The notes under the pieces: generated by a model
Databases searched by the model: none
Told to the model about the DNA's origin: nothing
Seen by the model: the letters and a program-made list of their open reading frames with translations, nothing else
Position numbers and translations under genes: made by a program
In this document: in pieces, positions 56,818-64,000 of the stretch
Layout of the letters: the number at the start of each line of letters is the position of its first letter
Numbering within the stretch: position 1 is the first letter of the stretch
DNA from: Corynebacterium felinum
Lineage (GTDB): Bacteria; Actinomycetota; Actinomycetes; Mycobacteriales; Mycobacteriaceae
NCBI RefSeq assembly: GCF_030408755.1
Contig: NZ_CP047209.1
Coordinates: 1,116,001 to 1,180,000 of the forward strand
DNA: 64,000 bases
Direction of reading: 5' to 3'

Positions 56818-57507
56818 ATGAGTGGTATGAGGATTTCCGAGCTTGCACGTGCAGCCCACTGTACTGTGCGCACTATTCGCCACTATCACCATAAAGGTGT
56901 ATTGGATGAACCGCCGCGTGACAGTAATGGGTACCGTAACTATGGGATAGCGGATCTCGCTGAACTTTTACGCATTCGTGCCTTAGTGCAGGCGGGAGTT
57001 CCGCTTTCTTTGGTCACGAGTGACACTGCGTTGGATCAGGCGCGTGAACTCATCCAATCACGCATCCAACAGCTTGTTCAGCAGCAAAAATTCCTCGAGC
57101 GCCTCAGTTCTCATACGGTTGGGATTCCCAGTGATGTACGGGAGAGCCTTCGCGCCCTTATCACGGATGAGCATCTCTATGATCAGGAAATTACAGCTCT
57201 AGAAGTGATGGCGCTGAGTGGAATGACAACTCCAGCGACATGGCAGGTACTGCGTGAGAATCTTGCACATCCGCAGATCCAACAAAGCACGACCCGCTTT
57301 CTTCAGGCGTGGGCGACACTGATGCAAGAGCCGTCAGTCGATATTGATCAGATGGTAGAAGAATTCCGCGTTGCTTATGAGCAGGGTTGGATGCGCGGGG
57401 TGGCTGAGACACTCGTCGAAGGGAGCGTCGATATCTCCCTGCCCGATATGCAACTAGAACCGCGGGTGGAGCAGGTACTGTCACAATTCTTAGGGCAGTG
57501 GCAATGA
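56818..57507 (+). CDS. MerR-family transcriptional regulator
   Basis: A 229-residue regulator. The N-terminal MerR helix-turn-helix with wing is MRISELARAAHCTVRTIRHYHHKGVLDEPPRDSNGYRNY, then a coiled dimer helix (RIQQLVQQQKFLERL). A longer effector region follows than in metal sensors, without a metal-binding cysteine set, so it likely senses an organic ligand or drug. The start may be the ATG at 56818 or the one at 56827. Its stop overlaps the next ATG (ATGA). Confidence 0.85.
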   Translation: MSGMRISELARAAHCTVRTIRHYHHKGVLDEPPRDSNGYRNYGIADLAELLRIRALVQAGVPLSLVTSDTALDQARELIQSRIQQLVQQQKFLERLSSHTVGIPSDVRESLRALITDEHLYDQEITALEVMALSGMTTPATWQVLRENLAHPQIQQSTTRFLQAWATLMQEPSVDIDQMVEEFRVAYEQGWMRGVAETLVEGSVDISLPDMQLEPRVEQVLSQFLGQWQ

Positions 57508-58124
57508 ATGTACTTGTGAAGGTTCTTGCCACACATCCAGCAGTCCGACTGCTTGTGAAAGAACTGCGACTTCTGAGTGATCTTGTTCGTTGGATACGCG
57601 GGCACATTCTTGTACCTCAAGGTGCACTGGTTGTGTCACGGCAGGGGAGAGAATTGACACTCCCCATTGCGATTACAGTGGCGAGTGCCATTGAGATTGT
57701 CGTTATCGAACTCATGCTCACTAACCCAAAGTTACGCCTCATCCTTTTCCTGCTTTCTGTGTACGGGGTTATTATTTTTTGGGCCTACGTGGCGCAACAT
57801 TGCATACGGCCTAGTTATCTCACTCAGCAAGAGTGTGTACTGAGGCAGGGTGGTATTCTTCTTGGAACTATTCCACTCAACACTATTATTTGGTGTGGGT
57901 ATGTGCGTGGGCATGATGATCAACGTCGAGGGATCGTCGATACGCGGCTGAACCTAGGAACGAGCGAAGGCACCAATTTCCTTCTTCGCCTCAACACCCC
58001 CATCCGTGTCCCGCATGAACGCTGGTGGTGGAACAAACAACGCTGGTCATTCGTGACAGAAGTGGCACTATGGGCTGATCAACCACGCGAACTAAGAGAA
58101 CACATGATGCGGGGGAGAGAATAA
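57504..58124 (+). CDS. Membrane protein coupled to the MerR regulator
   Basis: A 206-residue protein with two adjacent membrane helices (about residues 52-70 and 76-100). After them comes a basic cytoplasmic domain with a PH-like arrangement (LRQGGILLGTIPLNTIIWCGYV, then RRGIVDTRLNLG). The tail is WWWNKQRWSFVTEVALWADQPRELREHMM. No known family was recognised. It is translationally coupled to the MerR gene by a 4-base overlap, so it is probably the target of that regulator. Function unknown; a stress or drug response at the membrane is only a guess. Confidence 0.65.
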   Translation: MNVLVKVLATHPAVRLLVKELRLLSDLVRWIRGHILVPQGALVVSRQGRELTLPIAITVASAIEIVVIELMLTNPKLRLILFLLSVYGVIIFWAYVAQHCIRPSYLTQQECVLRQGGILLGTIPLNTIIWCGYVRGHDDQRRGIVDTRLNLGTSEGTNFLLRLNTPIRVPHERWWWNKQRWSFVTEVALWADQPRELREHMMRGRE

Positions 58125-58150
58125 AAATCCGCGCACTACACGTGCGCGGA
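58123..58150 (-). terminator. Terminator for the 107-aa membrane protein gene
   Basis: TCCGCGCAC (58128-58136) and GTGCGCGGA (58142-58150) form a 9-bp stem with a 5-nt loop. On the minus strand it is followed by TTTTTA. Confidence 0.7.
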
Positions 58151-58166
58151 GTGAAGAAAAAGTGGA

Positions 58167-58490
58167 TTATTCCTTGACGTCAGACAGGATATAGGCGGCA
58201 CCAGCTGCAGCGGCAGTTACAGTGATTACCGCAGGCCACGCGCCGATCTTTTTAGCCAGTGGGTGGGAAAGGCCGAAAGCAGCCACATAGGCTGTGGTCA
58301 AACCTGCGGCAAGTGGAACGCCGCCCTTTGCTGCCCACGAACGTGCAGCCCAACCACCCGCGGCGGCAAGAATTACACCACCTAACGGGCGGATTCCTGT
58401 TTCGCGGGCAGTAAGCCAACCCCCAATAAGACCCGTAGTTACCACTGCTGCTGTATTGACCTCATCGGCCTTTTTCAATGCGTACGTCAT
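58167..58490 (-). CDS. Small membrane protein of unknown function
   Basis: A 107-residue protein made almost entirely of hydrophobic, glycine- and alanine-rich helices (about four: residues 13-30, 35-52, 60-78 and 83-102). The start is the ATG at 58490 (MTYALKKADEVNTAAVVTTG); a longer in-frame reading upstream lacks coding character. Similar small proteins are found in corynebacteria without known function. It diverges from the BtuCDF-like operon. Confidence 0.6.
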   Translation of the reverse strand: MTYALKKADEVNTAAVVTTGLIGGWLTARETGIRPLGGVILAAAGGWAARSWAAKGGVPLAAGLTTAYVAAFGLSHPLAKKIGAWPAVITVTAAAAGAAYILSDVKE

Positions 58491-58543
58491 GCACCCAAGG
58501 CTACCTGCTTTGTCATGTGAAAAGGGTAAAGAAAAAGAAAAAT

Positions 58544-58593
58544 CCTGAAAGAGAAGAAACATCGTGTTCTGCCAGAGGGTTTCTTCTTTCAGG
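58544..58593 (-). repeat. Long hairpin with T-rich tail on the minus strand
   Basis: CCTGAAAGAGAAGAAAC (58544-58560) pairs with GTTTCTTCTTTCAGG (58579-58593) with a 2-nt bulge. On the minus strand the stem is followed by ATTTTTCTTTTTC, like an intrinsic terminator, though no minus-strand gene ends here. Confidence 0.5.
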
Positions 58594-58632
58594 CTCCACA
58601 AGTGGTGGTGTTTAACAAAGGTGTTCGGAAGG

Positions 58633-58662
58633 TTGAACTTCATCTGCGAAATGGGGGATAAT
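58633..58662 (+). promoter_or_regulatory. Promoter of the BtuCDF-like operon
   Basis: TTGAAC (58633-58638) and GATAAT (58657-58662) are 18 bases apart. The start would lie near 58669, giving a leader of about 50 nt with AAGGAG before the TTG start codon. There is no room for a riboswitch in this leader. Confidence 0.55.
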
Positions 58663-58717
58663 TGAAATTTGGTTCTAAAGCTGGACCAAAAAATATCCAC
58701 AGAAGGAGTTTCTCACG

Positions 58718-59764
58718 TTGAGCACCCTTGGAAGGCGGCTTGCTACTCCGGCACTGTTTGTTGTGCTGGCAGCTTTGGTGGCTTTAAGTTTCGTCATTTC
58801 CTTAACGTTTGGCTCTGTCGACTACTCCCGAACTGAAGTGTGGCAGGTGGTTGCTGCGCATCTGAGTGGCGGAAAAGGTCCTGACCAGGCTATTGATTCC
58901 GTTGTGTGGGAGCTTCGTGCCCCACGTGGTTTGCTGGCAATCATTGTGGGCGCCGGTTTGGCGCTTGCTGGTGTTGCGATGCAAACGTTGGTGCGTAACC
59001 CCTTGGCTGATCCGTATCTTCTTGGTGTGTCTTCGGGCGCATCGGTTGGTGCCACTGCCGTGATCACTTTGGGAGTTTTCTCCTCTTTCGGCCTGTATTC
59101 GCTCTCCGTTGGCGCCTTGTTGGGTGCTTTGGGGGCGACGGCCGCGGTCTATGCGATCACTGTTGCGCAGGGCGGGCTGACACCGCTGCGCCTGATCTTG
59201 ACCGGTGTTGTTCTCTCCTCAGCGTTTTCTGCTCTCGCGAGCTTTCTTGTGTTCAAAGGTCCTGATGCACGAGCGGCGCAAGGCGTGATGTTTTGGATGC
59301 TGGGTTCAGTAGCAGGTGGGCAATGGAACAAACTTTTACTTCCTGCGCTGGTGGTGCTCCTGGCGTTTGTTGTGTTGATGTTCCTTGCTAATAGCCTTGA
59401 TGCCTTGGCTGCTGGTCCTGATACGGCCGCAGCGTTGGGTGTGAATGTGGCTGTTTTGCGTCAAGTGTTGTTTTTCATTCAAGCGCTCCTTGTGGGTGCG
59501 ATGGTTGCGGTTGCTGGTGGTATCGGCTTTGTTGGCCTGGTTATCCCGCATTTGGCTCGCATGTTGGTCGGTTCGCTGCATCGCAGGTTGTTGCCGATTG
59601 CCATGGTGTCGGGTTCGCTGTTTTTGTTGTGGGTTGATGTGATTGCCCGCATTTCGGCGCCGCCGCAAGAAATTCCGCTGGGCGTAGTCACTGGTGTGCT
59701 TGGTGCACCGTTGTTCCTGCTGCTGATGGGTCGTGGACGATACAAGTTTGGGAGTGCGTCATGA
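58718..59764 (+). CDS. FecCD-type ABC transporter permease (BtuC-like)
   Basis: A 348-residue membrane permease with about ten helices. Family marks are RAPRGLLAIIVGAGLALAGVAMQTLVRNPLADPYLLGVSSGASVGA, spread over residues about 65-110, and GGIGFVGLVIPHLARMLVG, the ATPase contact. It imports a cofactor or siderophore as a homodimer. The TTG start is supported by AAGGAG nine bases upstream. Its stop overlaps the ATPase start (ATGA). Candidates for the substrate are vitamin B12, a siderophore, or the F420-0 precursor to which some actinobacterial homologues are assigned; sequence alone does not decide. Confidence 0.9.
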   Translation: MSTLGRRLATPALFVVLAALVALSFVISLTFGSVDYSRTEVWQVVAAHLSGGKGPDQAIDSVVWELRAPRGLLAIIVGAGLALAGVAMQTLVRNPLADPYLLGVSSGASVGATAVITLGVFSSFGLYSLSVGALLGALGATAAVYAITVAQGGLTPLRLILTGVVLSSAFSALASFLVFKGPDARAAQGVMFWMLGSVAGGQWNKLLLPALVVLLAFVVLMFLANSLDALAAGPDTAAALGVNVAVLRQVLFFIQALLVGAMVAVAGGIGFVGLVIPHLARMLVGSLHRRLLPIAMVSGSLFLLWVDVIARISAPPQEIPLGVVTGVLGAPLFLLLMGRGRYKFGSAS

Positions 59765-60522
59765 GCCGACTTGACATTTGTTCCGTCGCAGCGGGGTTTA
59801 ATAAAATTCCGCTCCTTACTAATGTTAGCTTCACCGTTGAACCAGGCACTATGACTGCCCTTGTGGGTGTTAATGGTGCTGGTAAGTCGACGTTGTTGCG
59901 AGCGATTGCAGGCATTTCCCCGGCTCTTGCTGGGCAGGTGCTTTACGACGGCGTGTCGGTGCATTCGATGCGCCCGCGCCAGCGTGCCCGCCAACTCACC
60001 TTGGTTGGCCAAGAAGAAAGCCCACCGGGAGATCTGACAGTTTCCGAAATGGTGGCACTGGGTCGTCTCCCACACCTGAAAAGTTGGGAGATTGGTGGCA
60101 AGAGGGAACAGAAAATTGTTGCCGATGCACTCGCACTGGTTGGTTTGTCTGATTTAGCTGAGCGTCCGTGCGATCAGCTTTCGGGTGGCCAGCGGCGTCG
60201 AGCGCTTCTTGCTCGCGGTTTTGCCCAAGGCACCGATATGGTGATGTTGGACGAGCCGACGAACCATCTTGATGTGCATCATCAGTTGCACTTACTGAAG
60301 GTGTTGCGGGAATCCGGCCGCACCATCTTAGCTACTATCCACGATCTGGATTTAGCCGTAGCCCACTTTGACCAGGTGGTCGTCCTCCATGAGGGGGCCA
60401 TGCTGGCCGCGGGAAATCCATCCGACGTGTTGACCTCTGACAATGTGCGAAAAGTTTTCGATGTTGAGGCGCATTTGCTCACAGTAGCGGGCAAAACGCA
60501 CATCATCGTTGATTCGCTCTAG
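59761..60522 (+). CDS. ABC transporter ATP-binding protein (BtuD-like)
   Basis: A 253-residue ATPase of the FecE/BtuD class. Walker A VGVNGAGKSTLL is near residue 40, then the Q-loop VGQEESPP, the signature QLSGGQRRRALLARGF, Walker B VMLDEPTNHLD, and the switch His in TIHDLDLA. It overlaps the permease gene by four bases, so the two are made together. It energises the uptake system with the permease upstream and the binding protein downstream. Confidence 0.93.
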   Translation: MSRLDICSVAAGFNKIPLLTNVSFTVEPGTMTALVGVNGAGKSTLLRAIAGISPALAGQVLYDGVSVHSMRPRQRARQLTLVGQEESPPGDLTVSEMVALGRLPHLKSWEIGGKREQKIVADALALVGLSDLAERPCDQLSGGQRRRALLARGFAQGTDMVMLDEPTNHLDVHHQLHLLKVLRESGRTILATIHDLDLAVAHFDQVVVLHEGAMLAAGNPSDVLTSDNVRKVFDVEAHLLTVAGKTHIIVDSL

Positions 60523-60544
60523 AAAGAAAGATTCACTTTTCATT

Positions 60545-61612
60545 ATGAAAAAGACTCTCGTAGTCCTCGGTATTTCTTCCCTGTTGTTGGCGGGCTGCTC
60601 GAATGCCGCCGATAACGCATCGACCGCTACCACTCAGGCTGCATCCGAGGGCATTACAGTGACCAACTGTGGTGAAGAAGTGACCTTCACCAAGGCTGAC
60701 AACCTTTTTGTCAACGACGGTAACATCATCTCCATTGTGCTGGCGACAGGTGCCCGCGACAAGATCAAGTACGTCTCCTCCGTGCAGCGCGACCTTGATA
60801 TTCTCAAGGCTAAGTACGGCAAGGATGCAGAAGATCTCAACGACGTAGCCAAGGAATACCCTTCCCTGGAAGAAATCGTGTCCAAGCAGCCTGATATTTA
60901 CGTTGCTGGTTGGAACTATGGTTTCAACGAGGGCAAGAACCTCACCCCAGATACCTTGAAGGAGCAGGGCATTGATTCCTACCTGCTTACGGAGTCCTGC
61001 CGCCAGGAAGGCACCACCAAGCGTGGCATTGTCGACCCTTGGACCGCTGTGACCACCGACTTGGAGAACATCGGCAAGATCACCGGTAACGAGGATACCG
61101 CTCAGAAAGTTATTGAGGATCAGGACGCTCGCCTCCAGGCCCTCAAGGATGCGGATCAGCCTGAGAAGGCACCTGTTGCATTCCTCTTCGACTCCGGTTC
61201 GGACACCATCTTCACCTCCGGTAAGTTTGGTGCGCCACAGGCTATCTTGGAGGCTGCTGGTGCCAAGAATGCAGCTGAGGATGTTGAAGACACCTGGACC
61301 ACTGTTGGTTGGGAGCACTTGACCTCCAACACCCCTGATGTGTTCGTGTTTGTTGAGTACCCAGGCCAGGAGTTTGAGGAGAAGGTGAAGATGCTCAAGG
61401 AGCACCCAGCCACCAAGGATCTTCCGGCTGTGAAGGAAAACCGCTTTATCAACCTGCCTTATGCTATGTGGACCTCTGGTCCGCTGAACATTGACGGTGC
61501 TGAGCATGTGCGCAAGGGCTTGGAGAAGTTCGGTTTGGTTCCAGCGTCTGAGATCACCCCTGGTTTGAAGCTTCCTGATTCTGTTCCTGGCCAGGAGCAC
61601 TTCATTGGCTAA
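60545..61612 (+). CDS. ABC transporter substrate-binding lipoprotein (BtuF-like)
   Basis: A 355-residue lipoprotein. The signal peptide ends with the lipobox LLLAGC (Cys at about residue 19), followed by a Ser/Thr/Ala-rich spacer. The body is the class III periplasmic-binding fold with one connecting helix, as in BtuF and FhuD (EIVSKQPDIYVAGWNYGFNEG, NTPDVFVFVEYPGQEFEEKV, PYAMWTSGPLNIDGAEHV). The ATG at 60545 is chosen since the signal peptide MKKTLVVLGISS then starts there. Substrate as for the permease; a B12 role would fit the methylmalonyl pathway of the window but is unproven. Confidence 0.9.
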   Translation: MKKTLVVLGISSLLLAGCSNAADNASTATTQAASEGITVTNCGEEVTFTKADNLFVNDGNIISIVLATGARDKIKYVSSVQRDLDILKAKYGKDAEDLNDVAKEYPSLEEIVSKQPDIYVAGWNYGFNEGKNLTPDTLKEQGIDSYLLTESCRQEGTTKRGIVDPWTAVTTDLENIGKITGNEDTAQKVIEDQDARLQALKDADQPEKAPVAFLFDSGSDTIFTSGKFGAPQAILEAAGAKNAAEDVEDTWTTVGWEHLTSNTPDVFVFVEYPGQEFEEKVKMLKEHPATKDLPAVKENRFINLPYAMWTSGPLNIDGAEHVRKGLEKFGLVPASEITPGLKLPDSVPGQEHFIG

Positions 61613-61644
61613 AACCAATCTGAATAGGTGATATTCAGTGTGGT

Positions 61645-61683
61645 AAAAATGCTTCACACGGTTATGCTGTGTGGAGCATTTTT
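61645..61683 (+). terminator. Terminator of the BtuCDF-like operon
   Basis: AAAAATGCTTCACAC (61645-61659) pairs with GTGTGGAGCATTTTT (61669-61683), 15 bp with one G-U pair and a 9-nt loop, ending in a T-run, 32 bases after the binding-protein stop. Confidence 0.92.
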
Positions 61684-61715
61684 ATTTACCTGTGTTCACT
61701 GGAGTTTTTGCGTTG

Positions 61716-62906
61716 ATGAAAAGCACAACCTTCCCTGCCACCGCGTGGCTGTATTTGGCTTCAGCTGCGTTTTCTAATTTCGGCAATGCTGTAGCCACGT
61801 TAGTGTGGCCGTGGTTGGTGCTGCAGCGCACCGGCGATCCCGCTGCTGCGGGTTTGGTGGCCACACTCATTGGTATCCCCACAGTTGTGGTGGCGATTGT
61901 GGGTGGACACTTGATTGATACTGTCGGCCGCAAACCTATGAGTGTGATCTCCGATGTTATTTCTGCCTCTAGTATTGTGGCGGTCATCGCGGTGGACCAG
62001 TATTGGGATTTGAACCTGTGGTGGCTGGTGATCATTGGTATCTATGGCGCGGTGGGGGACATCCCGGGTTTTGCGGCGCGTAACGCGTTGATGGGTGATG
62101 TGGCGGCGTCGTCAGGCAAAAGCCTTGAGTGGGTGGCCGGCATTATGCAGGCGATCACGGGCGTGAGTTTTTTGCTCGGCCCAGCGTTGGGCGGCATTTT
62201 GATGGCAAGCCTGCCTCTGACCTCTGTGTTGTGGATTACGGCGGGGTGTTCGCTTTTTGCGGCGGTGCTGACATTCGCGCTGCGCTTAACGGCAACCGGT
62301 AGTAGCGAGGAGGAAGAGCAGCAAGTATTCTCCGGTTGGCGGGCGTGGACAGCGGTGCTCAAAAGCGCACCGGTGCGGATGATGGCGATCATTAACGGCA
62401 TCGCGGAAATTCTTGTTATTCCGTATTTGTTGATTTTCTTACCCGCCCACTTCGAATCCATTAATGCCCCCGCCAGCTTGGGTGCAACCATGTCGGGCTT
62501 TGCGGTGGGGCTGATGGTCGGTGGTGTGATCAGTGCGAAAATGGATTCACTGTCGCCGCTGCAGCGCTGGTGGATCGGCATGGGTTTGTACACGCTTGCC
62601 TTCGCCGGGATGGCGGTGCTGCATGTCACCTGGATTGTGATTGTTGGCATGGTGCTTGCGGGGTTGGGCAGTGGTTTTGTTACGCCGTTGCAAAATGTGT
62701 TTATTACCGAATCTGTGCCGGAGCAGCTGCGCGGGCGTGCGTTCTCACTCATGGGGGCAATTAATCTTCTAGCCCAACCGGTGGGTCTTGCTGCTGCGAC
62801 TGTGGCCTTGGGCTTTGCCAGCATTTACAGCCTTGCTGTTGTGTGCGCAGTACTGTGGGCAAGCGGTGCGCTCTGGGCCAGCGTGGAGGGCAAGCGCGTG
62901 TTGTAG
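61716..62906 (+). CDS. MFS transporter (efflux-type)
   Basis: A 396-residue protein with twelve membrane segments. The motif-A-like loop after helix 2 reads GGHLIDTVGRKPMSVISD, and the middle loop is TGSSEEEEQQVFSGWRAW. It resembles macrolide/enterobactin exporter-type MFS proteins (MFS_3, with DIPGFAARNALMGDVA). Substrate unknown. The ATG at 61716 or the TTG at 61713 could be used, each after GGAG. It directly follows the terminator of the ABC importer and is probably separately expressed. Confidence 0.83.
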   Translation: MKSTTFPATAWLYLASAAFSNFGNAVATLVWPWLVLQRTGDPAAAGLVATLIGIPTVVVAIVGGHLIDTVGRKPMSVISDVISASSIVAVIAVDQYWDLNLWWLVIIGIYGAVGDIPGFAARNALMGDVAASSGKSLEWVAGIMQAITGVSFLLGPALGGILMASLPLTSVLWITAGCSLFAAVLTFALRLTATGSSEEEEQQVFSGWRAWTAVLKSAPVRMMAIINGIAEILVIPYLLIFLPAHFESINAPASLGATMSGFAVGLMVGGVISAKMDSLSPLQRWWIGMGLYTLAFAGMAVLHVTWIVIVGMVLAGLGSGFVTPLQNVFITESVPEQLRGRAFSLMGAINLLAQPVGLAAATVALGFASIYSLAVVCAVLWASGALWASVEGKRVL

Positions 62907-63110
62907 TCACGGTCACGGCTTGCTTTGATCTTGACTTTTGGCTCAGTTGCCAGCGCACTGCGAATCGCGTCACGACGTCGGCTCCATCTGCGTGAGTAGG
63001 ATTAGGAGAATTTATGGGGCTGGTGTGGGGTGTGCTTGTGCCCCTGGCAATGGTTCGATCGGGGTAGTGAGGCTAGGTTACGCTTGGCTGGGGTGAAAGG
63101 GTTGGGGGTG

Positions 63111-63116
63111 TAAGAT
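63111..63116 (+). promoter_or_regulatory. -10 box for leaderless DHA2 transporter gene
   Basis: TAAGAT is followed by seven bases and then the GTG at 63124, without a ribosome site in between. This points to a leaderless message. Confidence 0.5.
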
Positions 63117-63123
63117 TGTCGCG

Positions 63124-64000
63124 GTGAATAAACAACAAACTCAGGTTTCTGAGAAACAAGCGTGGAAAGCGCTTGCCGCATTGTGCATTGGGTTCTTCAT
63201 GATTTTGTTGGACCAGACTGTTGTGGCGGTAGCGACCCCGCAATTTCAAACTGAACTCGGCGCCTCCTTAAACCAGGTGGTGTGGGTTTCAAGCATTTAT
63301 CTTCTATTTTTTGCTGTCCCATTGCTGGTGACCGGCCGAATGGGCGACCGATTTGGCCAGCGCACCGTGTATCTGGTGGGCATGGTGATTTTTACTTTAA
63401 GTTCTTTAGCCTGTGGTTTAGCCCCAAGCGTGGAATGGCTGATTGTGGCCCGCGCAGTCCAAGGCTTGGGCGCGGCAATTATGACCCCACAAACCATGAG
63501 CGTGATCAACCGTATTTTCCCACGCGAAAAGCGCGGCGCTGCCATGGGTATGTGGGGCGCGGTGGCTGGTTTGGCTACCTTGATCGGCCCAATTTTAGGT
63601 GGTGTGCTTGTAGCTCAGGTCGGCTGGGAGTGGATCTTCTTCATTAACGTGCCTATTGGTGTCGTGTCACTCGTGCTGGTATCGATGTGGGTTCCCACGA
63701 TGCCACAGATGGCACGGTCAATTGATTTCGGCAGCATTATTGTATCGATCGTGGCCATGAGCGCATTGATTTTTGCCATCCAACAGGGGCCGGAATTGTC
63801 GTGGCCCGCATGGATCTGGGCGCTGCTGGTGCTTGGGCTGGTGCTGGTTGTGGTATTTGTGAAACTGCAATCCTCCCGTGGCGCTGATGCACTGGTTCCC
63901 CTGGCTATTTTTAGCAACCGCAACTTTTCTCTTGGTTCCTTCTCTATTTCCATGATGAGCTTTGTGGTGGCCGGAATTATGCTGCCTATTATGATTTTCC
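63124..64000 (+). CDS. DHA2-family (EmrB/QacA) drug efflux transporter, partial
   Basis: The reading frame runs from GTG at 63124 off the right edge with no stop (292 codons visible). The start has NKQQTQVSEKQAWKALAALC, then helix 1 with the DHA2 marker FFMILLDQTVVAVATPQF. The cytoplasmic loop is GRMGDRFGQRTVYLVG (motif A), and the antiporter motif C stretch reads GLATLIGPILGGVLVAQVGWEWIFFINVPIG. This is a proton-driven multidrug exporter with an expected 14 helices. Substrates cannot be told. Truncated by the window edge, not by mutation. Confidence 0.9.
   Translation, partial: MNKQQTQVSEKQAWKALAALCIGFFMILLDQTVVAVATPQFQTELGASLNQVVWVSSIYLLFFAVPLLVTGRMGDRFGQRTVYLVGMVIFTLSSLACGLAPSVEWLIVARAVQGLGAAIMTPQTMSVINRIFPREKRGAAMGMWGAVAGLATLIGPILGGVLVAQVGWEWIFFINVPIGVVSLVLVSMWVPTMPQMARSIDFGSIIVSIVAMSALIFAIQQGPELSWPAWIWALLVLGLVLVVVFVKLQSSRGADALVPLAIFSNRNFSLGSFSISMMSFVVAGIMLPIMIF

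Noticed and set aside
63064..63085. Possible DtxR box (TGAGGCTAGGTTACGCTT) before the DHA2 transporter
   Set aside because: Too many mismatches to the TWAGGTWAGSCTWACCTWA consensus, and the two half-sites do not align.

Overview
The window comes from a Corynebacterium, most likely of the C. diphtheriae / C. ulcerans / C. pseudotuberculosis group. This rests on the gene order, which as I remember it follows the C. glutamicum backbone (argS-lysA-hom-thrB, rho-prfA-prmC, tsaC-wecA-atp operon-nucS, glgB/glgE, ETF-nifS-mnmA-ligA-gatCA), on a mycolyltransferase-like esterase and an extended ATP synthase delta subunit, and on moderate GC with frequent GTG/TTG starts. No rRNA, tRNA, IS element, prophage or CRISPR array was found.

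Layout. 1-5 kb: the end of argS, then lysA, hom and thrB (aspartate-family amino acids). 5-8.2 kb: a small membrane-anchored protein, an ArnR-like regulator with a cysteine cluster, and an acyl-CoA ligase. 8.5-14.8 kb: rho with a long leader, the release factor prfA and its methylase prmC, the t6A enzyme tsaC and wecA. 14.8-22.9 kb: atpI and atpBEFHAGDC. 23-26.4 kb: DUF2550 protein, mismatch nuclease nucS, a zinc-binding small protein, methylmalonyl-CoA epimerase, a thiamine-binding protein and a thioredoxin/TPR protein. 26.4-30 kb is an accessory stretch: an orphan peptide-binding lipoprotein and a surface adhesin-like protein beside an AT-rich intergenic region. 30-35.3 kb: glgB and glgE for alpha-glucan synthesis, with a secreted CAP-domain gene between them. 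35.4-44.2 kb: an ABC ATPase, a NUDIX hydrolase, a methyltransferase, electron transfer flavoprotein, cysteine desulfurase, a mycolyltransferase-like esterase, a spermidine-synthase-like protein and mnmA. 44.2-51.7 kb: MetE-like protein, HNH endonuclease, DnaQ-like exonuclease, ligA, an ACT-domain protein and gatCA. 51.7-56 kb: CPBP protease, the RNA ligase rtcB, a PLP dehydratase and a LysR regulator. 56-64 kb: a cobalamin riboswitch with no gene behind it, a MerR regulator coupled to a membrane protein, a BtuCDF-type ABC importer and two MFS exporters.

The most interesting signals are regulatory. First, rtcB is preceded by its own promoter, a 23-codon ORF with a strong Shine-Dalgarno sequence, and an intrinsic terminator. 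The 5' arm of that terminator can instead pair over 10 bp with the end of the small ORF. This is the layout of a transcription attenuator, here in front of an RNA-repair ligase. Second, a well-formed cobalamin riboswitch at about 56.1-56.3 kb has no recognisable gene for about 520 bases. Third, hom is preceded by a leaderless 21-codon ORF with a Met-Cys-Cys run. Several genes, including ligA and the DnaQ-like gene divergent from it, have -10 boxes placed for leaderless transcription.

All assignments come from reading the sequence and recalling families; no database search was run. Comparisons with C. glutamicum gene order are from memory and should be treated as established knowledge of limited precision.
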